Shown here: piece after piece, positions 25,975 to 34,580 of the stretch | Numbering within the stretch: the stretch's first letter is position 1 | Layout of the letters: every line of letters starts with the position of its first letter | From: Actinoallomurus iriomotensis | GTDB taxonomy: Bacteria > Actinomycetota > Actinomycetes > Streptosporangiales > Streptosporangiaceae | Length of the DNA: 64,000 nt | Assembly: GCF_030269445.1 (NCBI RefSeq) | Contig: NZ_BSTJ01000002.1 | Span: 124,001-188,000 of the forward strand | Direction of reading: 5' to 3' | Notes under the pieces: model-generated | Told to the model about the DNA's origin: nothing | Database searches by the model: none | The model's input: the letters and a program-made list of their open reading frames with translations, nothing else | Translations under genes and position numbers: made by a program

Positions 25975-26985
25975 TCAGCGGCGGCGGACCAGCAGCATCG
26001 CGGCGTCGTCGGTGATCCGCCCGCCGACGTGACGCAGCACGTCGGAGCGCATCTCCTCCAGCGCCTTCTCCGGGTCGGCGGCCTTCAGCAGCCCGCTGCG
26101 GTCGGCCAGGGGGTAGAAGCGGCCCTCGCTGTCGCGTGCCTCGATCACGCCGTCGGTGTAGAAGAGCAGCCGGTCGCCGGGCGCGAAGCCGATGGTGTAC
26201 GGCCGCGGCCGGATGTCGGCGAGCCCGGTCAGGCCCAGCGGCGGCGCGACGTCGTCCGGTTCGGCGAACGCGCCGACGCCGCCCTGGCGCAGGATGAGCG
26301 GCGACGGGTGCCCACAGTTGACGAGCGTCGCGGTGTCGCCCTCGTCGAACTCGGCCAGCACGGCGGTGACGAACTTCTCCCCCGACAGCTGCCGGCCCAG
26401 CGACGCCTCGATGCGCGCCACCACCCCGGTGAGCTCGGGCTCGTCGTAGGCGGCCTCGCGGAAGGCGCCGAGGACGGCCGCCGCGGTCTCCACCGCCTCC
26501 AGGCCCTTGCCCTGGACGTCGCCCACGATCACCCGGACCCCCGAGCGGGTCGAGGCGACCTCGTACAGGTCACCGCCGATGCGTGCCTCGGCGGTCGCGG
26601 AGGTGTAGCTGACCGCGACGTGCACCGGGCCGACCCGGCGCGGCACCGGGCGCAGCAGCACCTGCTGGGCCACCTCGGCGACCGAGCGGACCTCCGCGAG
26701 CAGCCGCTCGCGCTTCTGCCGTCCGGAGCTGGCGAACACGCTCGCGACCGTGATGCCGGCCACCATGGCGAGCATGAGGGTGTTCTGCCGCCGGCCGAGC
26801 GCGTGGCTGTGGGAGCTGAGCAGCACGTCGAGGACGAGCGCGGCCATGCCCACGAGCGCGGTGCGCCGCATGCCGCACCACAGCGCCGCGAACGCCGGCC
26901 CGAGCGCGAGCAGCGGCCGGAACCGTACGTCCGGGCCCGCGAGCAGGTCGCTCAGCCCGACGACGCCCATCGCCAGGAACGGCAA
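25975..26985 (-). CDS. PP2C-type SpoIIE/RsbU phosphatase with N-terminal membrane domain (336 aa)
   Basis: Two to three hydrophobic helices (residues about 1-90) are followed by a SpoIIE domain: R-I-G-G-D-L-Y-E-V near 135, V-I-V-G-D-V-Q-G-K-G, N-C-G-H-P-S-P-L, D-R-L-L-F-Y-T-D-G-V-I-E-A-R and T-D-D-A-A-M-L. Metal-binding Asp residues are present. Such proteins dephosphorylate anti-anti-sigma factors in partner-switching stress pathways; no partner is nearby. The TTG at 26985 is the best start I see; the open frame continues upstream without ATG or GTG, so the true start is uncertain. Confidence 0.85.
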   Translation of the reverse strand: MPFLAMGVVGLSDLLAGPDVRFRPLLALGPAFAALWCGMRRTALVGMAALVLDVLLSSHSHALGRRQNTLMLAMVAGITVASVFASSGRQKRERLLAEVRSVAEVAQQVLLRPVPRRVGPVHVAVSYTSATAEARIGGDLYEVASTRSGVRVIVGDVQGKGLEAVETAAAVLGAFREAAYDEPELTGVVARIEASLGRQLSGEKFVTAVLAEFDEGDTATLVNCGHPSPLILRQGGVGAFAEPDDVAPPLGLTGLADIRPRPYTIGFAPGDRLLFYTDGVIEARDSEGRFYPLADRSGLLKAADPEKALEEMRSDVLRHVGGRITDDAAMLLVRRR

Positions 26986-27127
26986 CCAGCGAAGCCACGG
27001 CCCGGGTCCCCCGGATCCCCCCAGATCAGTGATGGCGCCACCCCCGTCATCCCCCTGCGGCAGGATAACGTCCGGCCGGCGCCGGACCGGGTTCTTTCCG
27101 CCACCCGGCGTGCGTGGCGGCGGACTC

Positions 27128-29608
27128 TCAGGGCGTCAGCGTGAGCGTCCGCCGGGCCTCGCGCCGGATCGTCTCCGGCGTGGCGCGCATCGGGACCGTC
27201 TCCCCCCGCGCCCAGAGTTTCGCCTGGTCCCAGTAGTGCGTGTCGAAGGCGTGCCCGGACTCGCCGGTCAGGTTGATCCACCGCGACCGGTCGAGGTCCG
27301 CGAGGTCGACGATCATCCGCATGGAGGGCACCCAGTCGACCCCGTAGCCGGTCTGGGCGTTCGAGCCGGTGGCGTCGACGAGCGAGTCGCCGCCGGCCAG
27401 GCGCAGCGGGCCGCGGTTGAACAGCCACTCGATCGGCCCGATCCCCGAGTCGCCGAACGTCTCGTTGGTCAGCTCCAGCCGGTGCAGGTCGCCCCACTTC
27501 CACTTGGCGGGGTCGCCGCCGAGGCGGTGGCGCAGCTCGGCGTCGGCGTCCTTCATGGCCGCGCGCAGGACGTCGTCGCGGGTCTCCCTCACCCCGGCCG
27601 TCCGCACGTCGTCCCACCAGGGGTCGTCGGGCCGGCCGAGCAGGTTCCGCAGCACCTCGAACCAGCGGTCGCCGCCGTCGGGACGGGCGCCCTCCGGCAG
27701 CTCGTCGTTGAAGGTGCGGATGAGCAGGTGCCGGTAGACCGCGTTGTAGTACGCCGCGGGCGCGGAATCGGCGCCCTGGGTGAAGTCCCAGCCGCGCAGC
27801 AGGTTCACCGCCGCGCCCGAGCCGACGCGGAGCAGGTGCGGCACGAGCGTCGGCGCGAACCCGTTGCGGTCGTCCATCTGGATCCGCGCCATCCCCGCGG
27901 CGTCCATCACCGGCGTCTGCCGGACGAGCTCCTGGATCCGCGCGGCGCGGTAGCCGTACGTCCAGTCCTTGGTCAGCAGGTCCGGGTAGCCGGGCCCGGT
28001 GGCGGCGTTGTTCGCGGTGACGATGTAGCCCTGTTCGGGGTCGTAGACCGCGGGCAGCCGGTCGAAGGGGAGGTAGCCCTTCCACTCCTGCTCCCCCGTC
28101 CAGCCCTCGGCGGGCCAGGTGCCGTCCCCCTTCGTACGGATCGGGATGCGCCCCGGCGCCTGGTAGCCGATGTTCCCGTCGACGTCGGCGTACACGAGGT
28201 TCTGCGCGGGCACGTCGAAGGACGCCGCGGCGGTGCGGAACTCGGACCAGTTCCGCGCGGTGTCGATCAGCCCGATGGCGTCGGCCGTACGGCCCGGGTC
28301 CAGCGCCGTCCAGCGGAGCGCGACGGCGAGCCCGTTCCCGGCCCGGCGCGCGTCGTCCATCGCGTCCGACAGCAGCGGGCCGTGCCGGGTCGCCCGTACG
28401 GTGATGGTGACCGGCCTGCCGCCCGCGACCTTGATCTGCTCGGTCCGCGTCTGCAGCGGCTCCCGGCGGCCCTTGTACTCGTACGTCCCGCCGCTCACGC
28501 GCTCCAGGTACAGATCGGTGACGTCCGGGCCGAGGTTCGTGAAGCCCCAGGCGACGCGCTGGTTGTGCCCGATGACGACGCCGGGGACGCCGGAGAAGGT
28601 GAAGCCGCTGACGTCGAACGGGCAGGCCTGGCCCACCTGCCGGCAGTGCAGGCCGGCCTGGTACCAGAGCGAGGGCATGGCGGGCGCGAGGTGCGGGTCG
28701 TTGGCGAGGAGCGGCTTGCCGGTGGCGGTCCGGCTGCCCGCGACCACCCAGGAGTTCGAGCCGAGACCGGGCGCGCCGTTGCCCATCAGCGTCGGCATGG
28801 CGTTGACGGCGGCGGAGACCTTTGCCAGCGCGGACGGCAGCGTACGCGCGCGGGGCTCGTTCACCGGGCCGCCCCGTGCCTCCTTGCCGCCGGAGACGAT
28901 GACCGGGTTCCGGTCGTACGGGTAGGCCGGGTAGAGCTGGTCGACGCGGTCCCTGGGCACCTTCGTGGCGGCCAGCGCGCGGCCGAGCTCGTCGTCCATG
29001 TTGCTGCGCAGGTCCCAGGCCATGGCCTTGAGCCAGGCGAGCGAGTCGACCGGCGTCCACGGCTCAGGGTGGTAGCCGGTGCGCTGGAGACCCAGCACGG
29101 AGTACTCCAGGCTCTGCGTCGCGGTGTTCGGATGCTGCCGCAGCCACGCGTTGACGCCCTGGGCGTACGCCTGGAGGTAGCGCCGCGTTTCGGGACGCAG
29201 GAGAGGCAGCTCCCGCTCGGCCACGCGGCGCCAGCCCATCGTCCGCACGACCTTGTCGGTGTCGAGCGTCGTCCGGCCGAACAGCTCCGAGAGCCGGCCG
29301 GCGGTGACGTGGCGGCGGAAGTCCATCTCCCAGAACCGGTCCTGCGCGTGCACGTAACCCTCGGCGCGCATCAGGTCGTCGGCGTCGTCGGCGTAGATCT
29401 GCGGGATGCCGTACCGGTCGCGGTAGACGGTGACGTCCTTGCTCAGCCCCAGGACGGCGATCCGGCCGCTCGTCCGCGGATAGGACCGCCGGACCGTCCA
29501 CCGCGCGTACAGGGTGAGCACCAGGGCGAGGACCAGGAGCACGATCAGGACGCGGACCAGCCAGCGAGCGGGGCGGGGCAGCCGCCCGAGCGGCGCGAAC
29601 CTCGTCAT
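27128..29608 (-). CDS. Penicillin acylase-family Ntn hydrolase (826 aa)
   Basis: An N-terminal-nucleophile amidase made as one precursor and cleaved into alpha and beta chains. A single membrane helix at residues 15-35 suggests membrane anchoring or export. The alpha chain holds Y-G-I-P-Q-I-Y-A and H-A-Q-D-R-F-W-E-M-D-F-R-R. Self-cleavage is expected before Ser284 in G-L-G-S-N-S-W, which becomes the nucleophile. The usual N-D-P-H-L follows. Family substrates include beta-lactams and acyl-homoserine lactones; the real one is unknown. The ATG at 29608 has AGAGG upstream. Confidence 0.92.
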   Translation of the reverse strand: MTRFAPLGRLPRPARWLVRVLIVLLVLALVLTLYARWTVRRSYPRTSGRIAVLGLSKDVTVYRDRYGIPQIYADDADDLMRAEGYVHAQDRFWEMDFRRHVTAGRLSELFGRTTLDTDKVVRTMGWRRVAERELPLLRPETRRYLQAYAQGVNAWLRQHPNTATQSLEYSVLGLQRTGYHPEPWTPVDSLAWLKAMAWDLRSNMDDELGRALAATKVPRDRVDQLYPAYPYDRNPVIVSGGKEARGGPVNEPRARTLPSALAKVSAAVNAMPTLMGNGAPGLGSNSWVVAGSRTATGKPLLANDPHLAPAMPSLWYQAGLHCRQVGQACPFDVSGFTFSGVPGVVIGHNQRVAWGFTNLGPDVTDLYLERVSGGTYEYKGRREPLQTRTEQIKVAGGRPVTITVRATRHGPLLSDAMDDARRAGNGLAVALRWTALDPGRTADAIGLIDTARNWSEFRTAAASFDVPAQNLVYADVDGNIGYQAPGRIPIRTKGDGTWPAEGWTGEQEWKGYLPFDRLPAVYDPEQGYIVTANNAATGPGYPDLLTKDWTYGYRAARIQELVRQTPVMDAAGMARIQMDDRNGFAPTLVPHLLRVGSGAAVNLLRGWDFTQGADSAPAAYYNAVYRHLLIRTFNDELPEGARPDGGDRWFEVLRNLLGRPDDPWWDDVRTAGVRETRDDVLRAAMKDADAELRHRLGGDPAKWKWGDLHRLELTNETFGDSGIGPIEWLFNRGPLRLAGGDSLVDATGSNAQTGYGVDWVPSMRMIVDLADLDRSRWINLTGESGHAFDTHYWDQAKLWARGETVPMRATPETIRREARRTLTLTP

Positions 29609-30240
29609 GGACGCCTCTTTCCGTACCAGGATGGATGGCAGGCTAGACCACCGCGCCTCCTTTTCGTCCGGGCCTGGTGGCATGTGGCCTGTGCGGGGCG
29701 GCGTCGCCCGGATCGTTGTCCCTGATCCCCGGCCTGCACACGGGGAACGTCGGCTGCACGGTCGAGCCGCACCCGCTGTCCGCCGCCACGTCGTTCGGCC
29801 GCGAAGGCTACACCGCCCTCTTCGCGGAATTGGGCGCGGTTTTCGAACTGCCGATTACCCGAATATGACCGGCGACGAAAATCGAGGAGAATTGGAGCTC
29901 ACGTAGGAGCGGATCCACGGAATGCCCCGTTCACCGGCACCCTCGGAGGTCCGGTTCAGGACGGAGCCGTCCGCGCCCGGCGGAGGGCCGCACGGCGTGC
30001 CGTGACGAGGCCTCGGCGACCTCGCCGGCGGAGTGACGTGGACGAGCACCCCCGCCCCGCCTGAATGTACGATTTCTGCAGTCCTAAATAGGGATTTACC
30101 AGGGGGATATTCTGGACCTTTCGGGAAGCCGCCAGAGAAGCGTCCGATCGCCTTTAGACTTTGTCGCGGGAGCTCCGGAAGCATGTGTGCCTTCGGGGAG
30201 ATTCCATCGAAAGGGCGACCCCTTGTTCGTGGCGAGGGGC

Positions 30241-30269
30241 CGCCGAACCGCGACCGCGCGGATCCCACT
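30241..30269 (+). repeat. Direct repeat left of the DUF6191 gene
   Basis: CGCCGAACCGCGACCGCGC followed by GGATCCCACT; the same 29 bases recur at 30699-30727 with a single mismatch. The second copy covers the stop codon of the DUF6191 gene. Confidence 0.7.
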
Positions 30270-30310
30270 GCGAGGGGCGTCCTGTCCCCCGAGGCCGTGA
30301 CGCCCCTCGC
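30270..30310. repeat. 12-bp inverted repeat
   Basis: GCGAGGGGCGTC (30270-30281) and GACGCCCCTCGC (30299-30310) are exact complements around a 17-base loop. It lies 61 bases before the DUF6191 start and could be an operator or attenuator-like hairpin. Confidence 0.55.
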
Positions 30311-30371
30311 ACCCGGGTCGCACCGCCCACGGCCGCGGAACCGACCGCCGCGGCCGTACGTTGAGTGGCAC

Positions 30372-30719
30372 ATGACCGCCGTCCTCGCGCTCATGGCCGT
30401 GATCTCGATCCCCGGGCTGGTGCTGCTGCTCGTCGCCCTCGCCTCGATCGACCGGATGGGCCGGGCCGCGCACCGTCGGCTGCGGCTGCCCTGGCGCTCG
30501 CCGGAGTCCGGGCAGGCGCTCGCGGCGCCCGGGCTCGACGAGATGCAAGCGATCTTCTATGCCACCAAACGGCACGAGCTCGACGAACGGCGGACCTCAC
30601 TCATGCTCCGTGACGAGGAAGGCGACGGCGCGCCGCCCCGCAGCGAGGTCGACCTCGACTCCGGCAAGGCGGTCATCCGAAACTCGCGGCAGGGACCCGC
30701 CGAACCGCGACCGCGCTGA
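30372..30719 (+). CDS. DUF6191 small membrane protein (115 aa)
   Basis: One N-terminal membrane helix (about residues 3-25) with S-I-D-R-M-G-R-A after it, then a cytoplasmic part with K-R-H-E-L-D-E-R-R and M-L-R-D-E-E-G-D-G-A-P-P-R-S, the hallmark of DUF6191 proteins of actinomycetes. Function is unknown. The start ATG has no clear ribosome site. The last codons are inside the second copy of the flanking direct repeat, so the C-terminus may have been rebuilt by recombination. Confidence 0.8.
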   Translation: MTAVLALMAVISIPGLVLLLVALASIDRMGRAAHRRLRLPWRSPESGQALAAPGLDEMQAIFYATKRHELDERRTSLMLRDEEGDGAPPRSEVDLDSGKAVIRNSRQGPAEPRPR

Positions 30720-30727
30720 TCCCACTA
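30699..30727 (+). repeat. Direct repeat right of the DUF6191 gene
   Basis: Second copy of the 29-base repeat at 30241-30269, 458 bases away, overlapping the end of the DUF6191 coding sequence. Confidence 0.7.
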
Positions 30728-30782
30728 CTCGGGCGCCCCGCCCTCCACGCCGTGCACAGTTTGAGACTCGATATTCCGAGCC

Positions 30783-31303
30783 GCGTTCCGTTTTCTGCGT
30801 TCGCCGAAGATCGGCGGCAAGGTGGCCGCAGACGGAGTTGAAGTCGGCAGGGGATCGACCCGGCCGTTGAAGGCCACCCTCTCGGACGGCGCCAGGAAAT
30901 CTACAAAGTGAACCCCAGGTCGAGCGCCCGCACTTCCGTTCCGACCGACGGAATGAATTCCGGAAATTATCTGACCCGGAGGGATAACGGTCGACCGTTG
31001 GCCATCGATCACGGATATTGCTTCCCCAGCTCCGACAAGAGCCCGATCATTTCCGACTTCGTGGCCGACCGGTTCGACCGGCCGATCAGTGATGGGGTCA
31101 TCGCGCAGGTGAGATCCGTGAACCCGCAACGGCTCGCGGATGAGCCACGCTCCTGCGGGCTCGACGAAGACGCGATCGCCGGGGCGGCGGCGCGTCTGCG
31201 CGAAAAGCCGGCCGAACTCGAGCGGTCCCTGACGGCGATCCGCCGCCGGAGCCGCTCGGCGAGGGCCGCCTATACCGGGTTCTCGGCGAACAGTTCCAGG
31301 TGA
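30783..31303 (+). pseudogene. Decayed HipA/PI-kinase-like phosphotransferase
   Basis: From 30783 one frame reads G-S-T-R-P-L-K-A-T-L-S-D-G, resembling the nucleotide-binding strand region of PI3/4-kinase-like or HipA-like proteins, and stops at 30909. The next frame continues without a break in sense: I-Y-K-V-N-P, then D-G-M-N-S-G-N-Y-L-T-R and L-A-I-D-H-G-Y-C-F-P, which look like the catalytic loop and metal motif, followed by a helical tail to 31303. The frame change lies near 30895. Both the N-terminus and the region between the two motifs look too short for an intact enzyme. Family identity is moderately sure, decay is clear. Confidence 0.5.
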
Positions 31304-31494
31304 CGGCACCGTGGGCAGCGGTACACGTCGATCGCCCACTGCGGGCGGCCCATCACCTTCGCGCCGCCGAAGACGCCCCGTTGCAGCGCCCCCTCGACCC
31401 ACCGCGCGAAGCCCTGGGAGCCTTCTCCCGCGTCCCGGATGAAACCCGGCTCCAGACCGCTCGTACCGCAGTGCGTGCATTTCCTGTCGCTCAT
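31270..31494 (-). CDS. Small zinc-ribbon protein (74 aa)
   Basis: Two C-x-x-C knuckles, C-T-H-C at 6-9 and C-P-R-C at about 60-63, enclose a 50-residue spacer with F-A-R-W-V-E-G. This is the pattern of small actinobacterial zinc-ribbon proteins of unknown function; nucleic-acid or protein binding is only a guess. Its 3' end overlaps the end of the decayed kinase-like gene by 34 bases. Confidence 0.7.
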   Translation of the reverse strand: MSDRKCTHCGTSGLEPGFIRDAGEGSQGFARWVEGALQRGVFGGAKVMGRPQWAIDVYRCPRCRHLELFAENPV

Positions 31495-31522
31495 GGCCGG
31501 AGCCTAGAGGACGGCCCGCCGA

Positions 31523-31983
31523 TCAGGCGGTGACATTCCTCGGTCGCGCCCTCAGCTGGTCGGCGGAGAAGACGGCCGGCGATTCTCGGCTGCGGGCGTC
31601 CCTCCCCTGGTAGAACGAGGCGATCCGTTCGAGTCCTGGAGCCGAGGGCTCGACGAGTGCGCGGCGGCGGTCCCGCGGGTCCGGTCTGCGCCGGACGTAT
31701 CCCGCCTTCTCCAGGCGGTCGATCATGTGCGTGACCACGCCGGTGGTGCGGCCGAGCCGGGAACCGAGCTCGCCACGGTGGAGGTTCCGGCGCGATCGAG
31801 CACGTGCAGGCAGAACAGGCCGGTCGGCGCGATGCCGAGACGCTGGGCGATCAGGTCGTTCAGGCGCGCCAGGGCTCCGGCGAGGTCTGTCATGGCCGCG
31901 ATGATCCGGTCGGCCGGTGCGTCGGTCTGGTCGTTCCCGGCAGCTCGCGCCCGGCCTGATCGGCGAGGTGGACGGCCGGTCAC
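31523..31983 (-). pseudogene. MarR-family regulator broken by a 1-base frameshift
   Basis: The N-terminal half (A-L-A-R-L-N-D-L-I-A-Q-R and L-F-C-L-H-V-L-D-R-A-G-T-S-T-V) reads in one frame. The recognition helix and wing (G-E-L-G-S-R-L-G-R-T-T-G-V-V-T, then R-L-E-K-A-G-Y-V-R-R-R-P-D-P-R-D-R-R) read in another. Restoring a single base near 31775 would join them into a normal MarR protein. The plus strand of its 5' end overlaps the decayed ferredoxin-MBL gene. Confidence 0.75.
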
Positions 31984-32276
31984 GGATCCTGCGCCCGCCG
32001 GACGATGAGGCGGAGACCCGGCGGCTCCACGCGGCCGCCTTCGCCTGTCCCACCCGCTCCATCCGCCCGGCGTCAGGGCGGCCGGACCCGGCCCTCGACC
32101 CCTTTCCGATGGCCTTGGACGAGCCAGGACGGCCGCGGTTCGAGTGGATCCTGCCGGGCCACGGTGACCGCCGCCGCCTCGCCGCCGATGAGATGTCCCG
32201 GCGGCTGCGAGCGCCGGCCGACCAGAGCCGAGGGCTACGGCCGAGGCCGATCGACTTCACCGCCGTCCGCCGGTGA
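31917..32276 (+). pseudogene. Internally deleted ferredoxin + MBL-fold fusion gene
   Basis: The first part resembles the end of a ferredoxin domain: R-Q-L-A-P-G-L-I-G-E and A-C-P-T-R-S-I-R-P. It then jumps directly to the end of an MBL hydrolase, R-F-E-W-I-L-P-G-H-G-D-R followed by A-D-E-M-S-R-R-L. In intact actinobacterial relatives about 130 residues of MBL core, including the H-x-H-x-D-H site, lie between. The leading Cys residues of the ferredoxin are also lost. The frame is open but the product cannot be active. Confidence 0.65.
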
Positions 32277-32292
32277 GGCCGGCGCCGCACCG

Positions 32293-33798
32293 TCAGCGGG
32301 CCGCTCCGGCGGTGCGTACGCCGGTGTTCGCACCGCTGAGGCGCAGGGCGAGCGCCGGGCACATCTCGACCGCCTGGCGAGTGTCGGCCAGCAACCGGCG
32401 GGGCACGTTCGCGCCGTCGATGACCGGGAAGCCGTGTTCGTCCAGGCGCACCAGGTCCGGCAGCAGGTGCCCGCACAGGCCGTGGGCCGCGCAGCGCGTC
32501 CAGTCGACGGTGAGCCGCAGGCCCGTGTCCTCGGCATGCGCGACCGCCGGCTCCTCCTCGATCGGCAGCAGCCCGCGTACGGGACGGCCGCAGGTGCCGT
32601 CCGCCAGGTGCTTCTCGACGTCGGCGGCGAACGCGGTCAGCGCCGAGGTGACGAACCGGGCGGAACCGTCCGGATGGTGGCAGGCTCCCCGGCCCTTCAC
32701 GGTCTGCGTCCCCTGCCGTACGGCCGCCAGCGCCTCGCGGCCGCGCCGGCCGGACGCCAGGGCGTTCAGCGACCGGGCGATGGCCGGCACCCCGAGCCGG
32801 CAGGGCCCGCACTGGCGCGCCGACTCCTCCCCGAGGTACGCCGCGACGCGGGCGACCTCGCCGAGCGGGCAGACGCCCTTGGGAAGCGGCAGGATGATGC
32901 CGGCCCCGAGCGCGCCGCCCGCCTTGGCGATGCCCTCGCGCGACACGAGCGCGCGGTTCGCGGCGGGCGGGGTGATCCAGGTGCCGTGGTACCCGCCGAC
33001 GAGGACGCCCTGACCGACCTTGGCGCCGCCGAGGTCGAGGATCTGCGCCAGCGGTACGCCGGCCGGTGTCTCGATGACGCGCGGCCGCCCGTCGGCGCCC
33101 CAGACGGTCAGCAGCACGGTGCCCGGTTCCGCGGCCGTGCCGACCGCGGAGTACAGGTCCGGGCCGAGCTGCGAGACCAGCGCCAGCTGGGCGAAGGTCT
33201 CGGCGTTGGACAGCAGGGTCGGCAGCCCGTCCACGCCGGAGTCGGCGGCCCGCACCTTGCGGCCGGGCGGCACGGCGGGATTGCCGTTGACCCCGTTGAC
33301 GAGCGCTCCGCCCTCGCCGGTGACGAACCGTTCGGGCAGGCGGACCATGCGCACGAAGCCGCCGAGGCCGCTCTCGGCGATCGCGGTGCGCATCGAGCGT
33401 GCGGGCCGGCCCTGGTCGGTGACGGCGACGACGACCTCGCGGGCGCCGAGCGCCTTGGCGGCCAGGAGCGCGCCGTCCAGGATCAGGTGCGGCGTCCGGT
33501 CGAGCAGGAACTTGTCCTTGTGGCTCGCGGGCTCGCCCTCGGTGGCGTTGACCAGGACCACCGGCCGGCAGTCCCGGCGGCGCACGGACGAGACGACCGC
33601 GGCCACCTTGCGGGCGAACGGGAACGCCGCCCCGCCGCGTCCCCGCAGGTCGACCTTCTCGGCCAGATCGATCATCTCGCGCAGGCGACGGCGGCGGAAC
33701 GCGCCGTGGACGGCCCGGTGCGTGGCCTGGTCGATGCGCTGGAGGCGGTCGAGCCCGGCGCCGAGCCGTACGGGGCTGAGGTGTCGGAACTCGGTCAT
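32293..33798 (-). CDS. NuoF-like flavoprotein fused to a C-terminal ferredoxin (501 aa)
   Basis: Resembles the 51-kDa (NuoF) subunit of complex I. R-G-R-G-G-A-A-F-P at 52-60 is the FMN/NADH loop; an SLBB-like segment lies near 250-300; then E-S-A-R-Q-C-G-P-C-R-L-G and a later Cys in K-G-R-G-A-C-H-H. Compared with NuoF the first Cys of the N3 cluster is Ala. The last 70 residues are a ferredoxin of C-x5-C ... C-P type (C-A-A-H-G-L-C), probably a [3Fe-4S] cluster. Its ATG overlaps the stop of the ferric-reductase-like gene, so the pair should form a membrane electron-transfer unit. Confidence 0.88.
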   Translation of the reverse strand: MTEFRHLSPVRLGAGLDRLQRIDQATHRAVHGAFRRRRLREMIDLAEKVDLRGRGGAAFPFARKVAAVVSSVRRRDCRPVVLVNATEGEPASHKDKFLLDRTPHLILDGALLAAKALGAREVVVAVTDQGRPARSMRTAIAESGLGGFVRMVRLPERFVTGEGGALVNGVNGNPAVPPGRKVRAADSGVDGLPTLLSNAETFAQLALVSQLGPDLYSAVGTAAEPGTVLLTVWGADGRPRVIETPAGVPLAQILDLGGAKVGQGVLVGGYHGTWITPPAANRALVSREGIAKAGGALGAGIILPLPKGVCPLGEVARVAAYLGEESARQCGPCRLGVPAIARSLNALASGRRGREALAAVRQGTQTVKGRGACHHPDGSARFVTSALTAFAADVEKHLADGTCGRPVRGLLPIEEEPAVAHAEDTGLRLTVDWTRCAAHGLCGHLLPDLVRLDEHGFPVIDGANVPRRLLADTRQAVEMCPALALRLSGANTGVRTAGAAR

Positions 33799-34580
33799 CG
33801 CCGATCACCGGACCGGGCGCCGGTCTCCGCCCGCAGTGACGCCCAGAACTTCTCGTCGGGCACGTCGGCCTCCGAGCGGGTACGGGGCGTCGCCGCCTGG
33901 GGCCGCGCGTGCGCTCGCGCGCCGAGCATGCGGCGGTCACGTGCCATGCGCGGCAGCCGGCTCGCCGCCGCGGCCATCACGACCGCGAAGCAGATGACGT
34001 AGCTCCACGTCACCCAGGACTTGGGCGCGCGGCCGGCCGACAGTCCGTGGATCATCGCCAGCGGCCACATGACGTACGCGGTGGCGTGCACGGCCCGCCA
34101 CAGCCAGGGCCGGGAGCGGGCCACGAAGCGGCCGCGGAGGACGCCGGTCACCAGCGCCAGGACCAGCAGGTCACCGGCGATGGTGCCCAGGCCGACGTAC
34201 AGGCGGCCCGCTCCGCCGACGAACGGGACGACGGCCTCCAGGACGCCGGCGTGCGCCTCCATGATCTTCAGCAGGATGTGCGTCACCAGGAATCCGACGG
34301 CCAGCACCGCCATCGCGCGGTGCGCCGCCTGGAAGAGGATCCGGAACCGGATCGGCACGCGGTGCTGCGCCGCACCCACGCCGGCGGTGACCGCGGCCGT
34401 CAGCGCGACCAGCGTGAAGACGCCGGAGAAGAACTCCAGGAAGTCCTGTGCCCACAGGACCGCCGAGGCGCCGGGCCTCGTGCGCGCCACGGCGAGGACG
34501 GCGACGAGGAGCAGCAGGGTCACGACCGCGGGCCGGACGCGCCGGCGTTCACCGGCGAGCGCGGCGTCAGGTCTGGGCAT
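33795..34580 (-). CDS. Ferric reductase-like transmembrane protein (261 aa)
   Basis: Six hydrophobic segments with His residues placed as heme ligands (A-A-H-R-A-M, V-T-H-I-L, A-V-H-A-T-A-Y, M-I-H-G-L), the pattern of the ferric-reductase/cytochrome b transmembrane domain (PF01794-like). The ATG at 34580 overlaps the M23-like gene by 14 bases and its stop overlaps the NuoF-like gene by 4. Electrons probably flow from NAD(P)H through the NuoF/ferredoxin fusion to heme; the final acceptor is unknown. Confidence 0.85.
   Translation of the reverse strand: MPRPDAALAGERRRVRPAVVTLLLLVAVLAVARTRPGASAVLWAQDFLEFFSGVFTLVALTAAVTAGVGAAQHRVPIRFRILFQAAHRAMAVLAVGFLVTHILLKIMEAHAGVLEAVVPFVGGAGRLYVGLGTIAGDLLVLALVTGVLRGRFVARSRPWLWRAVHATAYVMWPLAMIHGLSAGRAPKSWVTWSYVICFAVVMAAAASRLPRMARDRRMLGARAHARPQAATPRTRSEADVPDEKFWASLRAETGARSGDRR

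Larger units (their letters stand above)
29609..30371. other. Gene-poor stretch upstream of the DUF6191 gene
   Basis: About 760 bases without a convincing gene. The part from about 29870 to 30190 is less GC-rich than average. Short frames (for example 29677-29868) lack ribosome sites. It holds one copy of a direct repeat (30241-30269) and a long inverted repeat (30270-30310). Confidence 0.4.

Noticed and set aside
25975-26985. An ATG or GTG start further upstream for the SpoIIE-type phosphatase
   Set aside because: The frame is open upstream but holds no ATG or GTG before it enters the acylase gene; the TTG at 26985 is kept with a warning.
29677-29868. Short plus-strand frame resembling a protein fragment
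   Set aside because: No ribosome site, no recognisable motif, and its first part lies in upstream sequence of the acylase gene.
30033-30719. Longer version of the DUF6191 gene starting at 30033
   Set aside because: The extra 113 residues are Pro/Arg-rich, cross the inverted repeat, and precede the expected N-terminal membrane helix.
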